From assembly GCA_003254905.1 (NCBI GenBank), contig QANU01011901.1, positions 148,680-212,679 of the forward strand: 64,000 bases of DNA, given 5' to 3'. A model generated the notes under the pieces. The model did not search any database and had not been told where the DNA came from. It saw only the letters and a program-made list of their open reading frames with translations. The stretch's first letter is position 1. The number at the start of each line of letters is the position of its first letter. Position numbers and translations under genes: made by a program. Shown here piece by piece: positions 11,377-25,700 of the stretch. The stretch is from Nissolia schottii. Lineage: Eukaryota > Streptophyta > Magnoliopsida > Fabales > Fabaceae.

Positions 11377-14300
11377 CTAACGTTGAGATCCATTTTCAAT
11401 ACAAGTACTTCCTTTGTCCAGCTGAAGCGCTCTGGGATCAAGTGGGATGCTCCCAACCTTCAAGAGACCAGAAGACTCACCAAACCCATTAACTTTGACT
11501 TGCATTGAGCCTACAGTAACGATATCAACTGGTTCTCTATTAGTATTAGCATCGCCAGAGGAAGGTGGTTTAGTCTCACCCTGTTTTGGGGTAATAGTGA
11601 CTGAACCAATCTTTAAGACAGACGAAATATCTTCTTTGTCAACTGTAGCTTTCTCGGCCTTTTCAACCAAAGACTTGGTGCTAGTGACGTCAGAACTACT
11701 AACAATCTGCTGGGCACTTGAAATCGAAGTCTGTTTCAAGCTATCAAACTCATCGTTGGTCTTTGAATTCTTCTCAATGACCGGAGGAATGTCAACCACA
11801 AAATTCAACTTCCGCGGTGGTTCCATTGCTGGTATGAATAATGGACTGTGAAAACTCTTGATTAGCAAACTGGCTTTCTCTTCCTGCATGATCCTCTGAC
11901 GGTTTTCATAGTACACAAAATCATCAAGCAACGATGTCTTCAAAGTATGACTATTGAATATTTTCAGCATTTCCAAACCTTTCCTATACATTATCTGCAC
12001 ATGAGAAATGGATATTTGACAAAATTAATAACAACTAATGTTGGGACAACAAAACAACTAAAAATAACAGCTTATCCTGACATTAAACATATATAAAATG
12101 AAAAACAACACCCCAGCTACTTCTATCAAGGAAATCAAGCTACATTATATTCACAAATTCAAACAAACTATCAACACACAGCAAACAGGTTCAACGAAGC
12201 AAGTCAAGTAAAACCTTACTGAAAATTAATGCTAAATGTTCATGGGTGCACTTCTCAATTTTAAATTGACCAAGGAACTGCTGAGCAGGTAAACAATATA
12301 CCTCTTGTGTGTCTCTGCTATTAGTTACTGGCTTGTTCTCATTGTTCTCCAGAATAATGTGCCTAAAACTTGCATTTGGCACATCTTTTATGATATGCCA
12401 CTTTACAGGGAAGCTCCCGCTCCATTTATCTTGTTGCCAAAAGTCCATATCCTTATTGAAGTCAACTGGGCCTACCATCTCAGCAACCCCGCAAAATTGA
12501 CCACTTGCATTAACCTACATTCAAGAAAAAAAAAATCAGGATAACCAATAGAATGGGATAAATTTGCAGTTCCACAAAAATTTAATTAGACATACAGATC
12601 AGGAAGAAAGACATTCAAAAGTCACTGAATACAGTATCATATTGGAAACTCACAGAAAAGAAAAGAAAGATTGGGCAGCCTCCAGATTTTCCCAAAGCTA
12701 TTCTCTTAGCATCTTCATAAGCACTCTCCAGCTTCTTGTTGCCATGAGGTGTTGATGACCAAACATTATATTTAATGCTTTTGTGCACATCATCCTCGCT
12801 ATATGATTTTATGACAAAAAATTTTGCATTTTCATAGTTGAGAGGGAAATCCTCTCTGTTATATTGATCAGTATAAATGATGATGTTCCCTTGTGAGTTA
12901 CCATCGCCTGCCTTGGTTGTATAAGCTTTGACAGCAAGCTGATGTTTTGATCTATTGATTCTAGGGCCTCGGTTTTGTTCACCCAATACATCAGAGCTTC
13001 CATTTATGTCGCTTGGTACTTTGCCAATGGGAAACTTTGTACGAAGTTTGGCAGCAGCAGACTGTCCATTAGCAATAGATCCAAAGTCAGAAAACTATTC
13101 AAAAGAGGAGCTACATTCAGTTGATTAAACATTTCCATAGGAAATAGTATCTACGTTCTACAGATTGAATTGAGGCTCCAGCACATTTGGAGTTGAAAGG
13201 AAAAAAAAGGGCCAATATAACCATTGTGCAGTGTTTCAGATTATTGAAGAGTCACTAAAACACTAAAACAAATAATAGAATTCTTTCACCAGATTTACAA
13301 TACAATGACCACCAAGGAGTCAAAAACTTATATACATCTTGTCCTTTACCAAGAAATAGTATGTAACAACTGGTATCAATCACACTTAGGGAAATTATAT
13401 AAAACGAAATTTTATTGATAGACAACGCCCTTAGAGGTTACTCTCCTTGAATATTAAAATAACAAGAAAAGAAATAGCAATAAATGAGCCTTTAGTGGGG
13501 TGTCTAGCCTGGTATAGTCCTGATTTCCTTCTCCCTTAAACCCTTTGAGAGCTCCTCTATTTATAACCTTTGTTTCCTAACTACCCTATCTAACAAGATA
13601 ACAGATAAAAGATAAAGATAAAAGATATGATCTAATTTTAAATCCCCTAACAGAATCCTAATATTCAAATTAACTTAACAATCAAATCTTATCTTAACCA
13701 ATCAATCTAACTAATCCTTCTCTGAAATCTTGACTTGCTCTTTAACTTGATCTTCCTTATTTTTTTCCTTTCTTCTGCTGTAACTGAAGGGCAAGGGTGG
13801 AATTTCCATTGCCTCAATTCTCTCTTCTGTTCTAACATATTCAGGGGACGTAACATAGTACTACGTATACATTGACAAGCTTTAACAGCTATAATATGAT
13901 AAACAAATTTAATCATAGAACCAATAATTCTCACCTAAAAATGTAGCAGAGGTAAGCTAGAGATACTCAGGTTCAGATCAAACTTTAAAAAGACAAGATT
14001 CCCTACCTGATGGACAGGTGATGAAGCCAAGTTGAGAAAACCACTGCCAGAAACACTTCCATTATTCAAATCTTTCTTCGCCCCAGCATTAGCTCTTGGC
14101 CCTTCCGATACCCTGGCCAAGGTATTTGTCTGATTTGATAATGGTTTTGAAGAGTTCTTAGAAAAAGCACCAGAAGCTGAATTGAAATTATGTTTAAAAC
14201 CTCTTCCGTCAGGTCTACTGACAGAAGCACTGGTATCAATCAATGAATCAACAGAACAATTAGGGTAATTCTCTGGTGGGAGAACAAGAGGAACATAAGC

Positions 14301-15033
14301 AGGTGAAGAAACGGGGTTTTGATAATTGGGAAGGGAATAATAATGCTGGGCTCCTCCAAATGGGCCATCAACTCCCATCATAGCACCAGGTATATAAGGA
14401 TTGTATGGATTGTATGGAGACTGTGCATATCCATAGCTAGGTGTATAATATACATATGGAAAACTTTCGTTTTGTGCACCCTGGTAAAGAAACAAGCAGT
14501 AAATCAGCCTCCCAATATATCACACCAGCAACACATGCACACACAAAATAACTAGACTCACCGTGTACTGACTCTCGGGACCATCTACACCAAAAATTCT
14601 ATGGTGGTCCTCCCATTCCCCGGGTGATTCAAATCCTAACCACAATAAGTAAGAAGTAGTCAATATGATGTACATATAACATCGACACAAAAGCAGTGAC
14701 ACATAACGGTTGTGAATTTACCTGTACAGTAATACCCATAATTGGTGGCAGCAGGGTAATACATGTTCTGATCAACAACAAACTCAGGGGCTCCTTCGCT
14801 AAACATAGCTTCAAATTGTTGAAGACCCGGGCTTGTCAAGGGAGAGTTAAAATCAGTACCTTCAATCTGAAATGAAAAAAGATAGTAACATTATTGTCAA
14901 CAAACTCAGTGACGAGACAGCATGACTCAAATACAACAATGCCAAGTCATTGATAGAGAACTCACAAAAAACTCTAAATATTTACCAAATAAGCATCTAT
15001 GCTTCTAGTTTCAGAAACATCATGCCTTTCCAT
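11377..15033 (-). CDS. ECT: YTH-domain m6A reader of the ECT family
   Basis: Seven coding exons with consistent phases: 14986-15033, 14722-14866, 14562-14635, 14007-14480, 12654-13094, 12302-12514, 11377-11994; about 670 aa. The start is the ATG at 15033 ([10 protein letters not shown]), in an exon opened by an acceptor at 15050. Residues about 60-250 are a Tyr/Pro/Asn/Gly-rich low-complexity region ([10 protein letters not shown]) typical of YTHDF-like proteins. The YTH domain spans about 338-480. Its aromatic-cage tryptophans appear as NVW at about 359 and in [15 protein letters not shown] at about 420, 425 and 433. ECT proteins bind N6-methyladenosine in cytoplasmic mRNA and tune mRNA fate and growth. 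The C-terminal tail after MQEEKASLL is long, Ser/Thr-rich and without a recognised domain. The N-terminal motifs suggest the ECT6/7/8 side of the family, but I am not sure of the number. Confidence 0.9.
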
Positions 15034-15100
15034 AACAGAACTGCCACCACTGCAGACAGCCATAATATGAAGCATAAGCAAACATAAACAAGGACAACCG

Positions 15101-15545
15101 AATCCTGTCCCACTAGGTAGGTTGGAAAAGCAAACATAACAATCCAAATAAACACACATTAAAGTGGGAAAAAAAAATGGCACTACAAAGAAGCCATGGT
15201 TTTCATTTATCAGCAGAAGATTAAATAATCTGATGCAAACAAACACACTCACAGAGCACTCCTAAATCAAAAAGTAATGCCACTGATCCCAGCAAACATA
15301 AAACACAGGACTAGTGGACTACCAAATCCTGTCCCACTAGGTGGATTGGAAAAGCAAACATAACAATCCAAATAGACATACATTAAAGTGAAAAAAAATA
15401 GCACTACAAAGAAGCCATGGTTTTTCATTTATCAGCAGAAGATCAAATAATCTGATGCAAGCAAACACACTCACGGAGCACTCCTAAATCAAGAATTAAT
15501 GCCACTGATCCCAGCAAACATAAAACACAGACTAGTGAACTACAA
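15101..15545. repeat. tandem duplication of ~224 bp in 5' UTR intron of the YTH gene
   Basis: The block starting AATCCTGTCCCACTAGGT at 15101 recurs at 15325, 224 bp later. It is nearly identical through the GCACTACAAAGAAGCCATGG and CAGCAGAAGAT segments to about 15545. The copies differ by a handful of substitutions and A-run length. Both lie in the intron upstream of the start-codon exon. Confidence 0.85.
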
Positions 15546-16266
15546 ACAACGTCAGGCAATGAGAACTCAAATTAAACCCCATGTGTGGTAGAAACAGCAA
15601 TGGACACAAACGCTTCCAGGAAAATGGATTTTATTAGTCACTCATACCATTGAGGCACACCTTCCGCCTGATATTATGAACAAAAATACCATCACAAAAC
15701 ATCATATCAAGCTACCGTGAATACATACATATATACGCCAAGTGAATCTACGCTGTACTTTGCTGTGTTGGAATTTGAACTATTTTCAACTCTAGAAGTA
15801 TACAGACTGAAGTGTTTCTAAACTACCATATTTCCTATCCTCAACATCCTACAAAGTTGCACTCATGCTCAAAAGTGAAAAAACCACAAATTCAAACAGA
15901 TAGGGGAAGAGCTAAATCTCAATGATCAGAAAACTACAACAGAAAATTCAATAGCAAATGCCGCAAACCCTGTAATGAGCAGAAAACCAACACCATTTGA
16001 GTTTGACCTTCGATTCAGCAAACAGCTGAACTCACTAATTAAGAAGCCAACTTAGCAATGAAAACAATAGGCCCCTTTCCCTAAACATGCAAAAACAAGA
16101 AACCCTATCCCTTAACGCGCAATCGAGTGCTGAGAAATCAGAAAACACGTATGATAAGAACGTTTAGCCCAAAACACGAGCATTCTCTAGTCAACCTAGA
16201 ATTCAAGGAACGCAGCTACAATCGGAAAATAGAATTAAGAATAAATTAATACACGACCAGAAAAAG

Positions 16267-16292
16267 CACGAGAGAGAGAGAGAGAGAGAGAG
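16267..16292. repeat. (GA)n tract in the YTH gene 5' region
   Basis: A run of GA dinucleotides (CT on the gene strand) near the presumed first exon of the YTH gene. CT-rich tracts are common in plant 5' UTRs and core promoters. A second run lies at 16608-16640. Confidence 0.8.
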
Positions 16293-16604
16293 ATTTTACC
16301 CGAATAGAAGAAGAAAAAAAGGGAACGAATAAATCAAGCCATGGTTGAGGAAGCGAAGTGCCGTCGCGAATTGGAAATGGAATTGAAGAGCCCGAGAAGC
16401 GAAGGAGGAGCTTCGTGAAACATTCGGATGGCGAAGCCTATGAAACCCTAAGCATGTTCGTCAACTGAGACGCAGCGAGAAAGAACACGAACGAAGAAAG
16501 AAAGAGCCCTTGAGAGAGAGACCTCTGAAAAATGGAAAAAATGAGAAAAGGAAAGCTATTTTGGTGTCGTCAAAAATGAAATAAAATAAACGCCAGAAGA
16601 AAAG

Positions 16605-16607
<3 letters not shown>

Positions 16608-16640
<33 letters not shown>
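16608..16640. repeat. (GA)n microsatellite upstream of the YTH gene
   Basis: A perfect GA/CT dinucleotide run at the presumed transcription start or 5' UTR of the minus-strand YTH gene. It could act as a GAGA-type element, but only the simple repeat is seen. Confidence 0.85.
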
Positions 16641-16643
<3 letters not shown>

Positions 16644-16659
16644 CCCATCTATGTATGAT

Positions 16660-19600
16660 ACCAAGCGTTTCGTAATTTTCCCTTTGTAACTTATTTTCTC
16701 TATTTTCAGTTTTGGAAAAAGGTTTTCTTTTTTGAAAATTAAATCTAGGTCAAGGGAAAATATGTTCCAAGATTTCTAACATTATTATTTTATTAAAAAA
16801 ATCTCATTTATTTTTCCATATAATAACACTAAACGAATATATTAGTGTATGAATGTAACTTTGATGTACTATTAGTTTAGAAATATTTTATACTAACATT
16901 TAGGCTTTGTTTGGATTATAAGAGGAAATACGAGAAAAAAATGGAAAAAAAATAGAAAATGAATGGAAAAATGTATTTTCTCTCCATATGTTCGGATGAA
17001 GAAAAAATAAAATAAAACAAAACAAAAATTATATTAAAATGACATAAATATCTTTATATAATAAAAGAAAATAAAAATGATCAAAGAAGTAATGTCTTTT
17101 AACATATTTTATACCTTTCATTAAGTTTTCATCTCACATGAGGAGAGAAACTTTAATAGTCGATTTCATATATTTTATTTTTTTCTCTCTATTTTTTTTA
17201 ATCCGAACGATGTGAATTCTAATCTCAATGCATTTTTTTCCTTAATTTTTTTTTCCTCTCATTTTCTTCTAAATCAAACATAAGGTTAGTCATGAACTCT
17301 ATCCCGATTTATAAATTTATAAAAGAAATATAGTAGAGCCTATAATAATAGAGTTGTAATTTAAGTGACAAAATTACCTAATTGCTCTTATATCACTATC
17401 AAAGTAATCAAAAGAATCTCTTTAACTTATAATAACGTAAGACATATTATATCTTAAAATTGTATAGCTATCCTAAATTCATAATTCACAGGGGGGGGTG
17501 TTTCAATACATAACTTCACTAAGTTGCTTAACATGGTGGCAGCCCTTCCAAACCCAAAGTGATCTAATATGTGTAACCATAGAAGTTTGTCAACTATTAT
17601 TTTGATGTCATTGTCATATATTGACATAGGCGCTGTCTACTGTGCAAATCCAGCGAGCATCCTACTTTTTAATTAAAGGCAAGGAATTAAAATAATATTT
17701 TATCAAGAGAAAACTCTAGAGAACTTATTTTAATATTTTTCCGTTATACATGATGAACTTTTTAAATAAAAACTCTAAGCTGGCTCACTGTCTATTTATT
17801 TGAAATTTTAGTGAATGCAAATTTTAATTTTAGGACGAGAAATGCTGTCGTTGAACATGTCTTAGAACTTGGAAGTGGATAACGGTAAATTATTCATTTT
17901 TGCAATAAAATTTATTATTAAACAAATAAACTCATTTATAAATTATAAAGTGTTTTTTTTTTTGCATAAAAGAAATTATAAAGTGTAATTCAAGCATTTA
18001 ATAATGTGTTTATTTCATTAATAAATAAATAAAAACAAACAAAATTTAAATACATTTCTTTTCCTTCATTATATTAAGTTCTTCAATCAAATGACACATC
18101 TACATTTTTATTGTCTAATTTACTACAGCTCACTAGCAAAGTTGCTCAAACAATATGTGTATCATTGTGTGATTAAAGTACTTAATAAAATGATGATAAG
18201 GAAATAGAGCTAAATTTTCCCAAAAAAAATGTTTAATTCATTTTCTATTTTTGTTTTCTAACTATAGTTACAAGAATTAAAACTTCATTTTTAATTATAT
18301 TTCAAATTTTTATATTATTTCAAGGAAAACAGCATACAAATAATATTTGTTATTTTTACTATTATTCCCAATAATATTACTCGTCTTCATAACCAAATAA
18401 CGTAAATGAAGATTATGAAGAAAATACAACTCCTCTAAAAAATGATTACATGGTAATTTATTCAAATTACCAATAATATAATTTTTAAATTACCTGATAA
18501 TTCATATTATCTTTAAAATGATAATATGGATTACTTTTATAAAAAGTGTTTATCTATATTATCACCTCTAAATAATTTTAAATAATAATAATAATAATAA
18601 TTATAAAAATAAAAAAATAACAACAATAATAATAATAATAGAAATAATAATAATAAAAGTAATAATCTATACAATTAAATAAAGATGATTCCTCCATTTA
18701 ACTACCATTTGGTGCACAACTTTTATTTCTTTTATGCCCTTATATGAGTTGCGATCATTTTCTACCTCTATTTGCAAAAGAATTTACACGCATTTCACTT
18801 GCAGTTTATTTTATATGCACATTTTACTTAAACTGTATTATTTTACAATCTTAAATCATTTTAGATTTAAAAAATCGGCTGTTAAGCCGCTAGTAATAAT
18901 AACAAAAATAATAATAAAATAAAAATAACAATAATGATCCAGAAATTTGTTAATTTGTTGCCTATGATGTCGCTAGAAATCTTTCACTTTATTTCTTATG
19001 ACTCTTCCATAATTAGTTATTGAATGAATACATGAATACAGATAGGGGGAAAAATAATGTAATGATTCATTCTCCTTTCTTTGTTCGAAAGGGTTATTCC
19101 TCAAGATTGCGTTAGGCTTAGCCCTATTAATTACATAACAGAACCGAAATGATACTTACATGCCAATTTATGTTTGGAAAGCTGAAAAGTGTTTTACCAT
19201 CAAAAACTATTTACTCTATTTTCAGGGGATGTGGTGAAGGGAAGCGCAGTGATATGGAACCTACCCAAGCGAATGTTGGGATCTATTTGTCAGAATGAAC
19301 ATAACAGGAAAGGGTAGTTTTCAAATTTAAAGGGAAAAAGAATAACCAAAGAAATTATGTTACCAACGAAGTGAGGTGACCTGGGCAATTACAATAATTA
19401 TCCAATTTCCACAATTGATACAACTAGATCAAAATAAATGTATATTGAATTTCATCAAACCAAATATTTGCTTCCCCCCACCCATCCCAAAGATGATATA
19501 TTTGTCCCTCAACAGTGCATTGTATCAGACTGCAACTCCAGATTCTTTCTTTGCACCACCAACAACTATCACTAGATTCAACCACAGCTTGCTATCAGAT

Positions 19601-19768
19601 AAATCATCATGTAAAGGGCAAATCAAGAAAGTGAGAGGTTAAAAACATAGTCGCCAATCAATGGACACAAGTTTAAGCCACCTTGCAAAAATAAATAGAT
19701 ACTAAATCACAGCTTAAAATGTCAGAAGCTGATTGATGGCAACAAAGGCCTCTCTCTACGAAAGATCC
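16660..19768. other. AT-rich spacer between YTH and helicase genes
   Basis: No gene is supported. It contains a weak MITE-like segment (16904-17285), long AT-rich stretches and interrupted AAT/TAA microsatellites (about 18584-18655 and 18891-18935). From about 19380 to 19768 it follows the helicase stop codon and probably includes its 3' UTR. Confidence 0.6.
16904..17285. repeat. weak MITE-like segment
   Basis: The left end GCTTTGTTTGGATT and the reverse complement of the right end, CCTTATGTTTGATT, are imperfect inverted repeats. TTAG/TTAG flanks both sides. The interior is A- or T-rich (AGAAAAAAATGG and its complement-like TTTTTTCTCTC). The match is imperfect, so this is a suggestion only. 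Confidence 0.35.
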
Positions 19769-22700
19769 TTAGGGATTCTCTGGCCCAGTGCTCCCAACAA
19801 CTGGTACCTGCTCCACATGATCAGTTCCCAAAACTGGATTTTGGTTCCCTTGGTCGCCGGGAGGCATAGGAGAGATTCTCGGATTGGAAGCTCCACCTTC
19901 TGGTTCTCTAGAAACCTCATCAAAAAACTGCCGTTCTTTCCTATCACGCCTGTCATAGCTATGACTGCGGCGGGGACTGCGGCTACGACTGTAGCTGCGT
20001 CTGCTGCGGCTGCGGCTCCTACGTGGGCTAATGCTACGGCTATAGCTGCGACTGCGACTGCGACTGTAACTGCATCTGCTACGGCTACGACTACGGCTGC
20101 GGCCCCTACTCCAGCTCCTGCTTCTGCTGCGGCTTCTGCTACTTAAATCCCAAGTTCGAACTCTTTCTGGGCTACGACTGTAACTCCTGTCTCTATTTCT
20201 GTACGGAATATCTCTTCTGTTGTCAAATCGCCCACGTCCGCGCCCTCGCCCATGTCCATCTATGTTGTATCGATCATTCGGACCACGTTCACCTCTACCC
20301 CAACCAGCATGACCACCACGGGGGCCACCAAATCCCCGGCCCCTATTGCCCCTACCACCAAGTAGATCACCTCTCCCACCTTGCCCACCATCATTGCTAA
20401 ATCCACTTTCCCTCATGCCACCACGACCACCAAAGCCACCATCCCTCATGCCACCATCATTGCTAAATCCACTTTCCCTCATGCCGCCACGGCCACCAAA
20501 GCCACCATCCCTCATGCCACCACGGCCACCAAAGCCACCATCCCTCATGCCACCACGGCCACCAAAGCCACCGTCCCTCATGCCGCCACGGCCACCATTA
20601 TCCCACCGCCCGCCAGCACCACTGCCAGAGTCAAACCGACTCATACTACCCCGATCTTTTCCAAAGTTTGGTGGCCCACGAGAGGTCATCTGTCTTAACT
20701 CCGGAGGCACATTCTGGTTAGCACCCTCCAAAACTTTGATTAAATCACTTGCATGTTTCCAATCCTGCTCAGAGAAAAAGGTGTATGACAATCCAGTAGC
20801 ACCTGCCCTACCAGTTCTTCCGATTCGGTGTACATAGTCCTCAACTCCAGTGGGGAAATCATAGTTAATTACCACCCTGTCACATAAAATATTTACAAAA
20901 TTCAACAAAGATGCATCTTCACAATTCATATAACTACTAAACAAATTTAAGGCCGCAATGTACTAAGTAATAAGATAGCCATTTTGGAGCACATTCACAT
21001 CATAAATACAAAAGACTTTATCACATGAACTCTTCATTTATCTACTTGAGGAAAATGTACTTTAGATATAAAGAGGCTAACCTTATATCTTTAATGTCAA
21101 GTCCACGAGCAGCAACATCAGTGGCAACTAAGACTGGTGACTTCCCAGTCCGGAACTGATTTAAAACCCAATCTCTCTCACTTTGAGACTTATCTCCATG
21201 AATTGCAGCAGCCCCATAATTGCGACCAATACTCCTGGCAAGTTGATCACATAACCTCTTTGTAGAACAAAATATTATCACTTTAGAACCCCGTTCTTGG
21301 GATCTGAGGATCTGCTCCAAACGCCTCTGTTTCTCCATTTGAGGGACAAATTCAACATACTGCCAGTTTACATCATACGTTTGTGCAGAGAAAGAAGGAT
21401 TATAAGTCATCAAGAAATTAAAACAAAAAATATTACAACAAATGAAACAGATTTGCAAGAACTCCTTTACAAAGAGTACAGAAACACAGAAACATATAGA
21501 AAATTGAATTTCATTGATTGCAAATACAAGAGGGCAACAAGTGCAATTGTAACTGAAACACACACTGTCAATCTGGACTAAAATATTTCAAAAATTAATA
21601 GTTTTTGTCAAGCTCTTTAATTCAAAACTCAGTGGATGGAAAGAGAGAACCTCCACAGAGACTCTGCAATCTCATTACGAGAAACCACTAATAAGGGTCT
21701 TGCTCTAAACGGTTTAAATGAAAAATTGATTTTTTATAGAGCTAAAATTTACAACTGTAATCCATTCAAACAATTTTTTATAGATTCACAAAACCTAATT
21801 AACCTCTAAAGTAGACGCTCGACTCAGCTCAAGCCAGAAAAACATGATTCACATACTTCTACAGACACTCAAAATTCTTCACAGTTCAAACCATAAATAC
21901 AAAATGGAGTCCTTTTGCAAAAACATTGATTTATACATGATAATAAAATTCTTACTATATCTGATACTTTAATATTTTGATTTTATATCTGTGAGATAAA
22001 ACATTGACAAAGCAACAAAAACATAAGAGCAATGTTGTTAACTGAAGCAAAGCAACGCTAATTCATTACCTGTGTGATAGATTTATTTGCAGCAAGCTCA
22101 TCAACACTTCCAATGTTAACCTGGACAGGATTGACAAGCAGATCACCTGCAATTTTTCTTACATCTTTTGGCCAGGTTGCAGTATACATGAGAGTTTGTC
22201 TGCGAGATGGAATCTCATTCACAATCTTTCGGATTTGAGGTTCAAAGCCCATGTCAAGCATTCGGTCAGCCTCATCAAGCACAAGGAGAGAAACTTGCCC
22301 AAAGTCAATTTTCTTCATTTCAAGTATGTCATTGAGCCGACCAGGTGTGGCAACAACAATGTCTGCCCCCCGATCTAACTCTTTTAGCTGAAGGGCTTTG
22401 GGTGCTCCACCATACAAGCACTACAAAGGGGAATAAAATCACAAGATGCACCAGCAGATAAGGGAAAATTAAGAGAGAAAACCCTGTAATACAGATGAAA
22501 TGGAAAACTCAGGACAAACCGTGCAAGAGACACGTGAAGATCTGCCAAATTTGACGGCCTCATCTTGGATTTGCGTAGCAAGTTCACGTGTTGGAGCCAA
22601 AACCAAGACAGTAGGGCCATTCAGAGGATTATTCCGTCTCTGCCTAAGAAGAATGAAAGCAGGCATTAAGTAGCCCAATGTTTTTCCAGAGCCTGTTTTC

Positions 22701-25700
22701 GCAATTGCCACTATGTCCCTACCTTGCAGTGCAACTGGCCATGTCTGAGCTTGAATTGGTGTTGGGTTTGAGAAGCCAGCAGAATATATCTGAAATGAAA
22801 CAAATGCATCCAAATCATCTCCATAATCAGTGCACAAACCAATACCTTTTGTTTTTTGGATTAAAAGTTACATTTAAAACTGTATATAATTTAGCAAACA
22901 ATGAAACAAAAGGACCCATAGGTTATGGTTGCTTACTGAAGCAACTTGAGGCAATAAAAAAGGGCAATAAAGACATAAGAGACGGAGCCAATAAGCAACA
23001 AATCCCATGTCACATAAGGTGAAATTTGAATGAAGGGCCAACCACCCTTCTAGTAGATGCCCATGAAAGGTTCCAACCATCCATTTTGCAGGCTCCAAAA
23101 ATCAGTATAGTAGTTGCACGTATAAGTGTGCCAATAGCAGATTAGCAGTGCAGCGTACGACATATGCTCCTGCTCTGGAGCAGATATCGCACCTGCGACA
23201 AGCAAGAATGAGTTTAAAAGTAAAATTTAAGTAAAACCATCCCTTTATTAGAAATTACTAAAGCATGCAATACAATATAACATGGGAGAATAAACTTACC
23301 TCCCTCAAAATCTCTGGAGGAAATCCAGTAGCATCAAATGTCATGAAAGGGGGTGGAACGTCGTCACCCTGTCCCAAATTTACTTGATGTAAGAAACAGC
23401 CCATCCAAATAATTCAAAGACAACCAACTTAAAACAAAGGTAGCCGCTTGACATAAAAATAAAACCATCAGTACAAACCTAACAAACATAACTTGTATGT
23501 CAAAAATAAAAATCTCTTGTTCTGTATGGAACGGATCATACCATATATACTGACATACTATATATGAACAATGGCAAGATTTGTTTCCTCCAAGCGCATA
23601 GCATATTAATTGCAATATGTTTGATTAATTTAATCATAAATACATAATATCAATTATGACTATGGACTTGTAAAATCTAGGCCATGTCAAAAACCCAACT
23701 CATATGCTACTGATCAAGATATCCAAACAAATGCAATACACAGTCAGCCCGAAAAATAAATACAGACCGTTGCTGTAACTTCATGCTGCCGACAGTAAAT
23801 TTCAGCAGCTGTGAGATCAGAAACATCGGAAGATCCAATATAAGGAGGCCCTGTCAAAGAGTTACTTGGAAGAGGTGCATGCCCTCCTATTGGTGAAGTG
23901 AACATGCTACGCATAGCATGCCCAGGGACACCACTTCCATTTCCACTAGGCATTACATTTTGAAAAGGGGCATTGCCCATTCTCATTTCCTACAAAGATG
24001 TGGAACAGAACCATCAAGCGAAAATGCACTTAATCAAAGATAAAACAAGCATTCTAGGGGAATAAAAAAATGAACTATTAACTGAAAGTAAAATATAAAC
24101 AAGATAAGAAAAGTGAAGCAATGTCATAAGCATTTATACACAAGAAGTAGCATTGTTGTCTCCCAGACCAGTATACCCAAAATCGTCAAAATTGAGATCT
24201 TATAAAGTATTGAAAAGGAGAGTAAACATGTAAAGCATGAACACATGACACGAATTGTGAAATCCAGACTAAAATAGGAAGTTATATTGAACCATATAAA
24301 ACTATTGGGATGAGTAAATAGGTAATTACTTATTTTAATTATTTTTTATATTAAAATTAAATAAGATTCCACTCAAGACCCTCCCCCAATTGGGAGGGAA
24401 CAAAAACTGGGGTTTTGCGGTGGAGTAGGGTAGCATCAACTCCCTCACTAACCACTTCACTTCATTACTAAACCATCAATAACAATGGAAACCCATCGCA
24501 TTCCCTGGGAATCCATTCCACTTCACCCTAAACAACCAATTCAAACATACCCTTAGTGTGCTCTCCAAGGGTGAAAGATTGAAATTGTTCGGTCTTTCGA
24601 GCCTTGACCCATGTCATCCGGCCCAAAAACTTCCAAAAAGAGGTTTCGGGTTTGGGATATCCTAATTTTTTAGGGGTGGGCTTGTTTTTTCATGTCACAT
24701 AAAATGGTGGCTCACCCAAGATTTAAGAGATTTCACGAGCTTGTCCGCTGATTGTACCAAACCAAATAGGTTAGTGTCATCAGGAAGGAAGCTCCTGCAC
24801 AAGCATAAAATCCTGTGATCCTACAAGGAAGATCACAATCTCAACAAGCTTGAGCATACCATTGTCTGCAGCTATTCACTAAGGAATATATCTTTTGTTA
24901 GGTGGTGGTGGGTAAAGGATTTATGGGAAGTTTTGAATTGCGGTTTGCAGCTGCATAGCTACCACAATTGCAGTCATATCGACTGTATTCTCTCAGTTTT
25001 TCACAACTTCAGCAATCAAAACACAACTGTAATGGCAATTTAAAACCCAAGACAGTTTCTATGCTTATTCAATTATTTTAAATAGACAATGGCATATTAT
25101 TTGCTTAAAACAACTTTTATTACATTTATTACATCAGTCTAAAATAAATATCAGCCACAAATGATTGGTCCAATCATATTGAAAAATTGAAATACAAATT
25201 TAAAATTGTCACACTATAAATAAAAGAAAATACCTGCTGCTTGGTTGTAATGGGTATTTGTGCAATACTCGGCTGCTGAGGACCCATTGTTGGCATATCT
25301 TTGCCAGAATTATAGTAGTATTCATTCCCAGCTCTACCATGTAAATTGTCTCCATGTCCCATCTTTTGGCCAAGAGGATGGACACTGGGTGGTTGACCAT
25401 GCATCATTCCAGGCCCCATCTGATTTTGAAAGCTAGGACCATGTTGGTAAGCTGAATAAGAGCTACCCTGCTGTAATGGCATTGCTGAGGGTGACTGCTG
25501 CACACTAAACTGTTTTGGTTGACCGGCATTTACACTTGCATGCGGCACTTGGCTGGAAGGCCCAGAACTGATTCCGGCAGAAATATTCTGATTGCTTTCA
25601 ACAGAGAGGGCGTTCCTTTGTTGATACTTTGATGGTGAAACTCCAACTTGGCTTTCATTTTTAAAATCCACTTCATCTGTCTTTGGGAATGCTGGTTTAA

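Noticed and set aside
11447..11851. 134-codon plus-strand frame opposite the last YTH exon
   Set aside because: No domain or gene context; the minus strand continues the YTH protein in phase to its stop.
12191..12301. Extension of the YTH exon past 12302 (frame stays open)
   Set aside because: The donor at 12301 joins the exon at 11994 in phase and gives the expected GLEMLKIF sequence; the extension reads as intron.
19733..20837. Plus-strand frames of Ala/Thr or Pro-rich sequence opposite the helicase C-terminus
   Set aside because: They are mirror images of the RGG/RS-coding repeats of the helicase; repetitive codons keep the antisense frames open.
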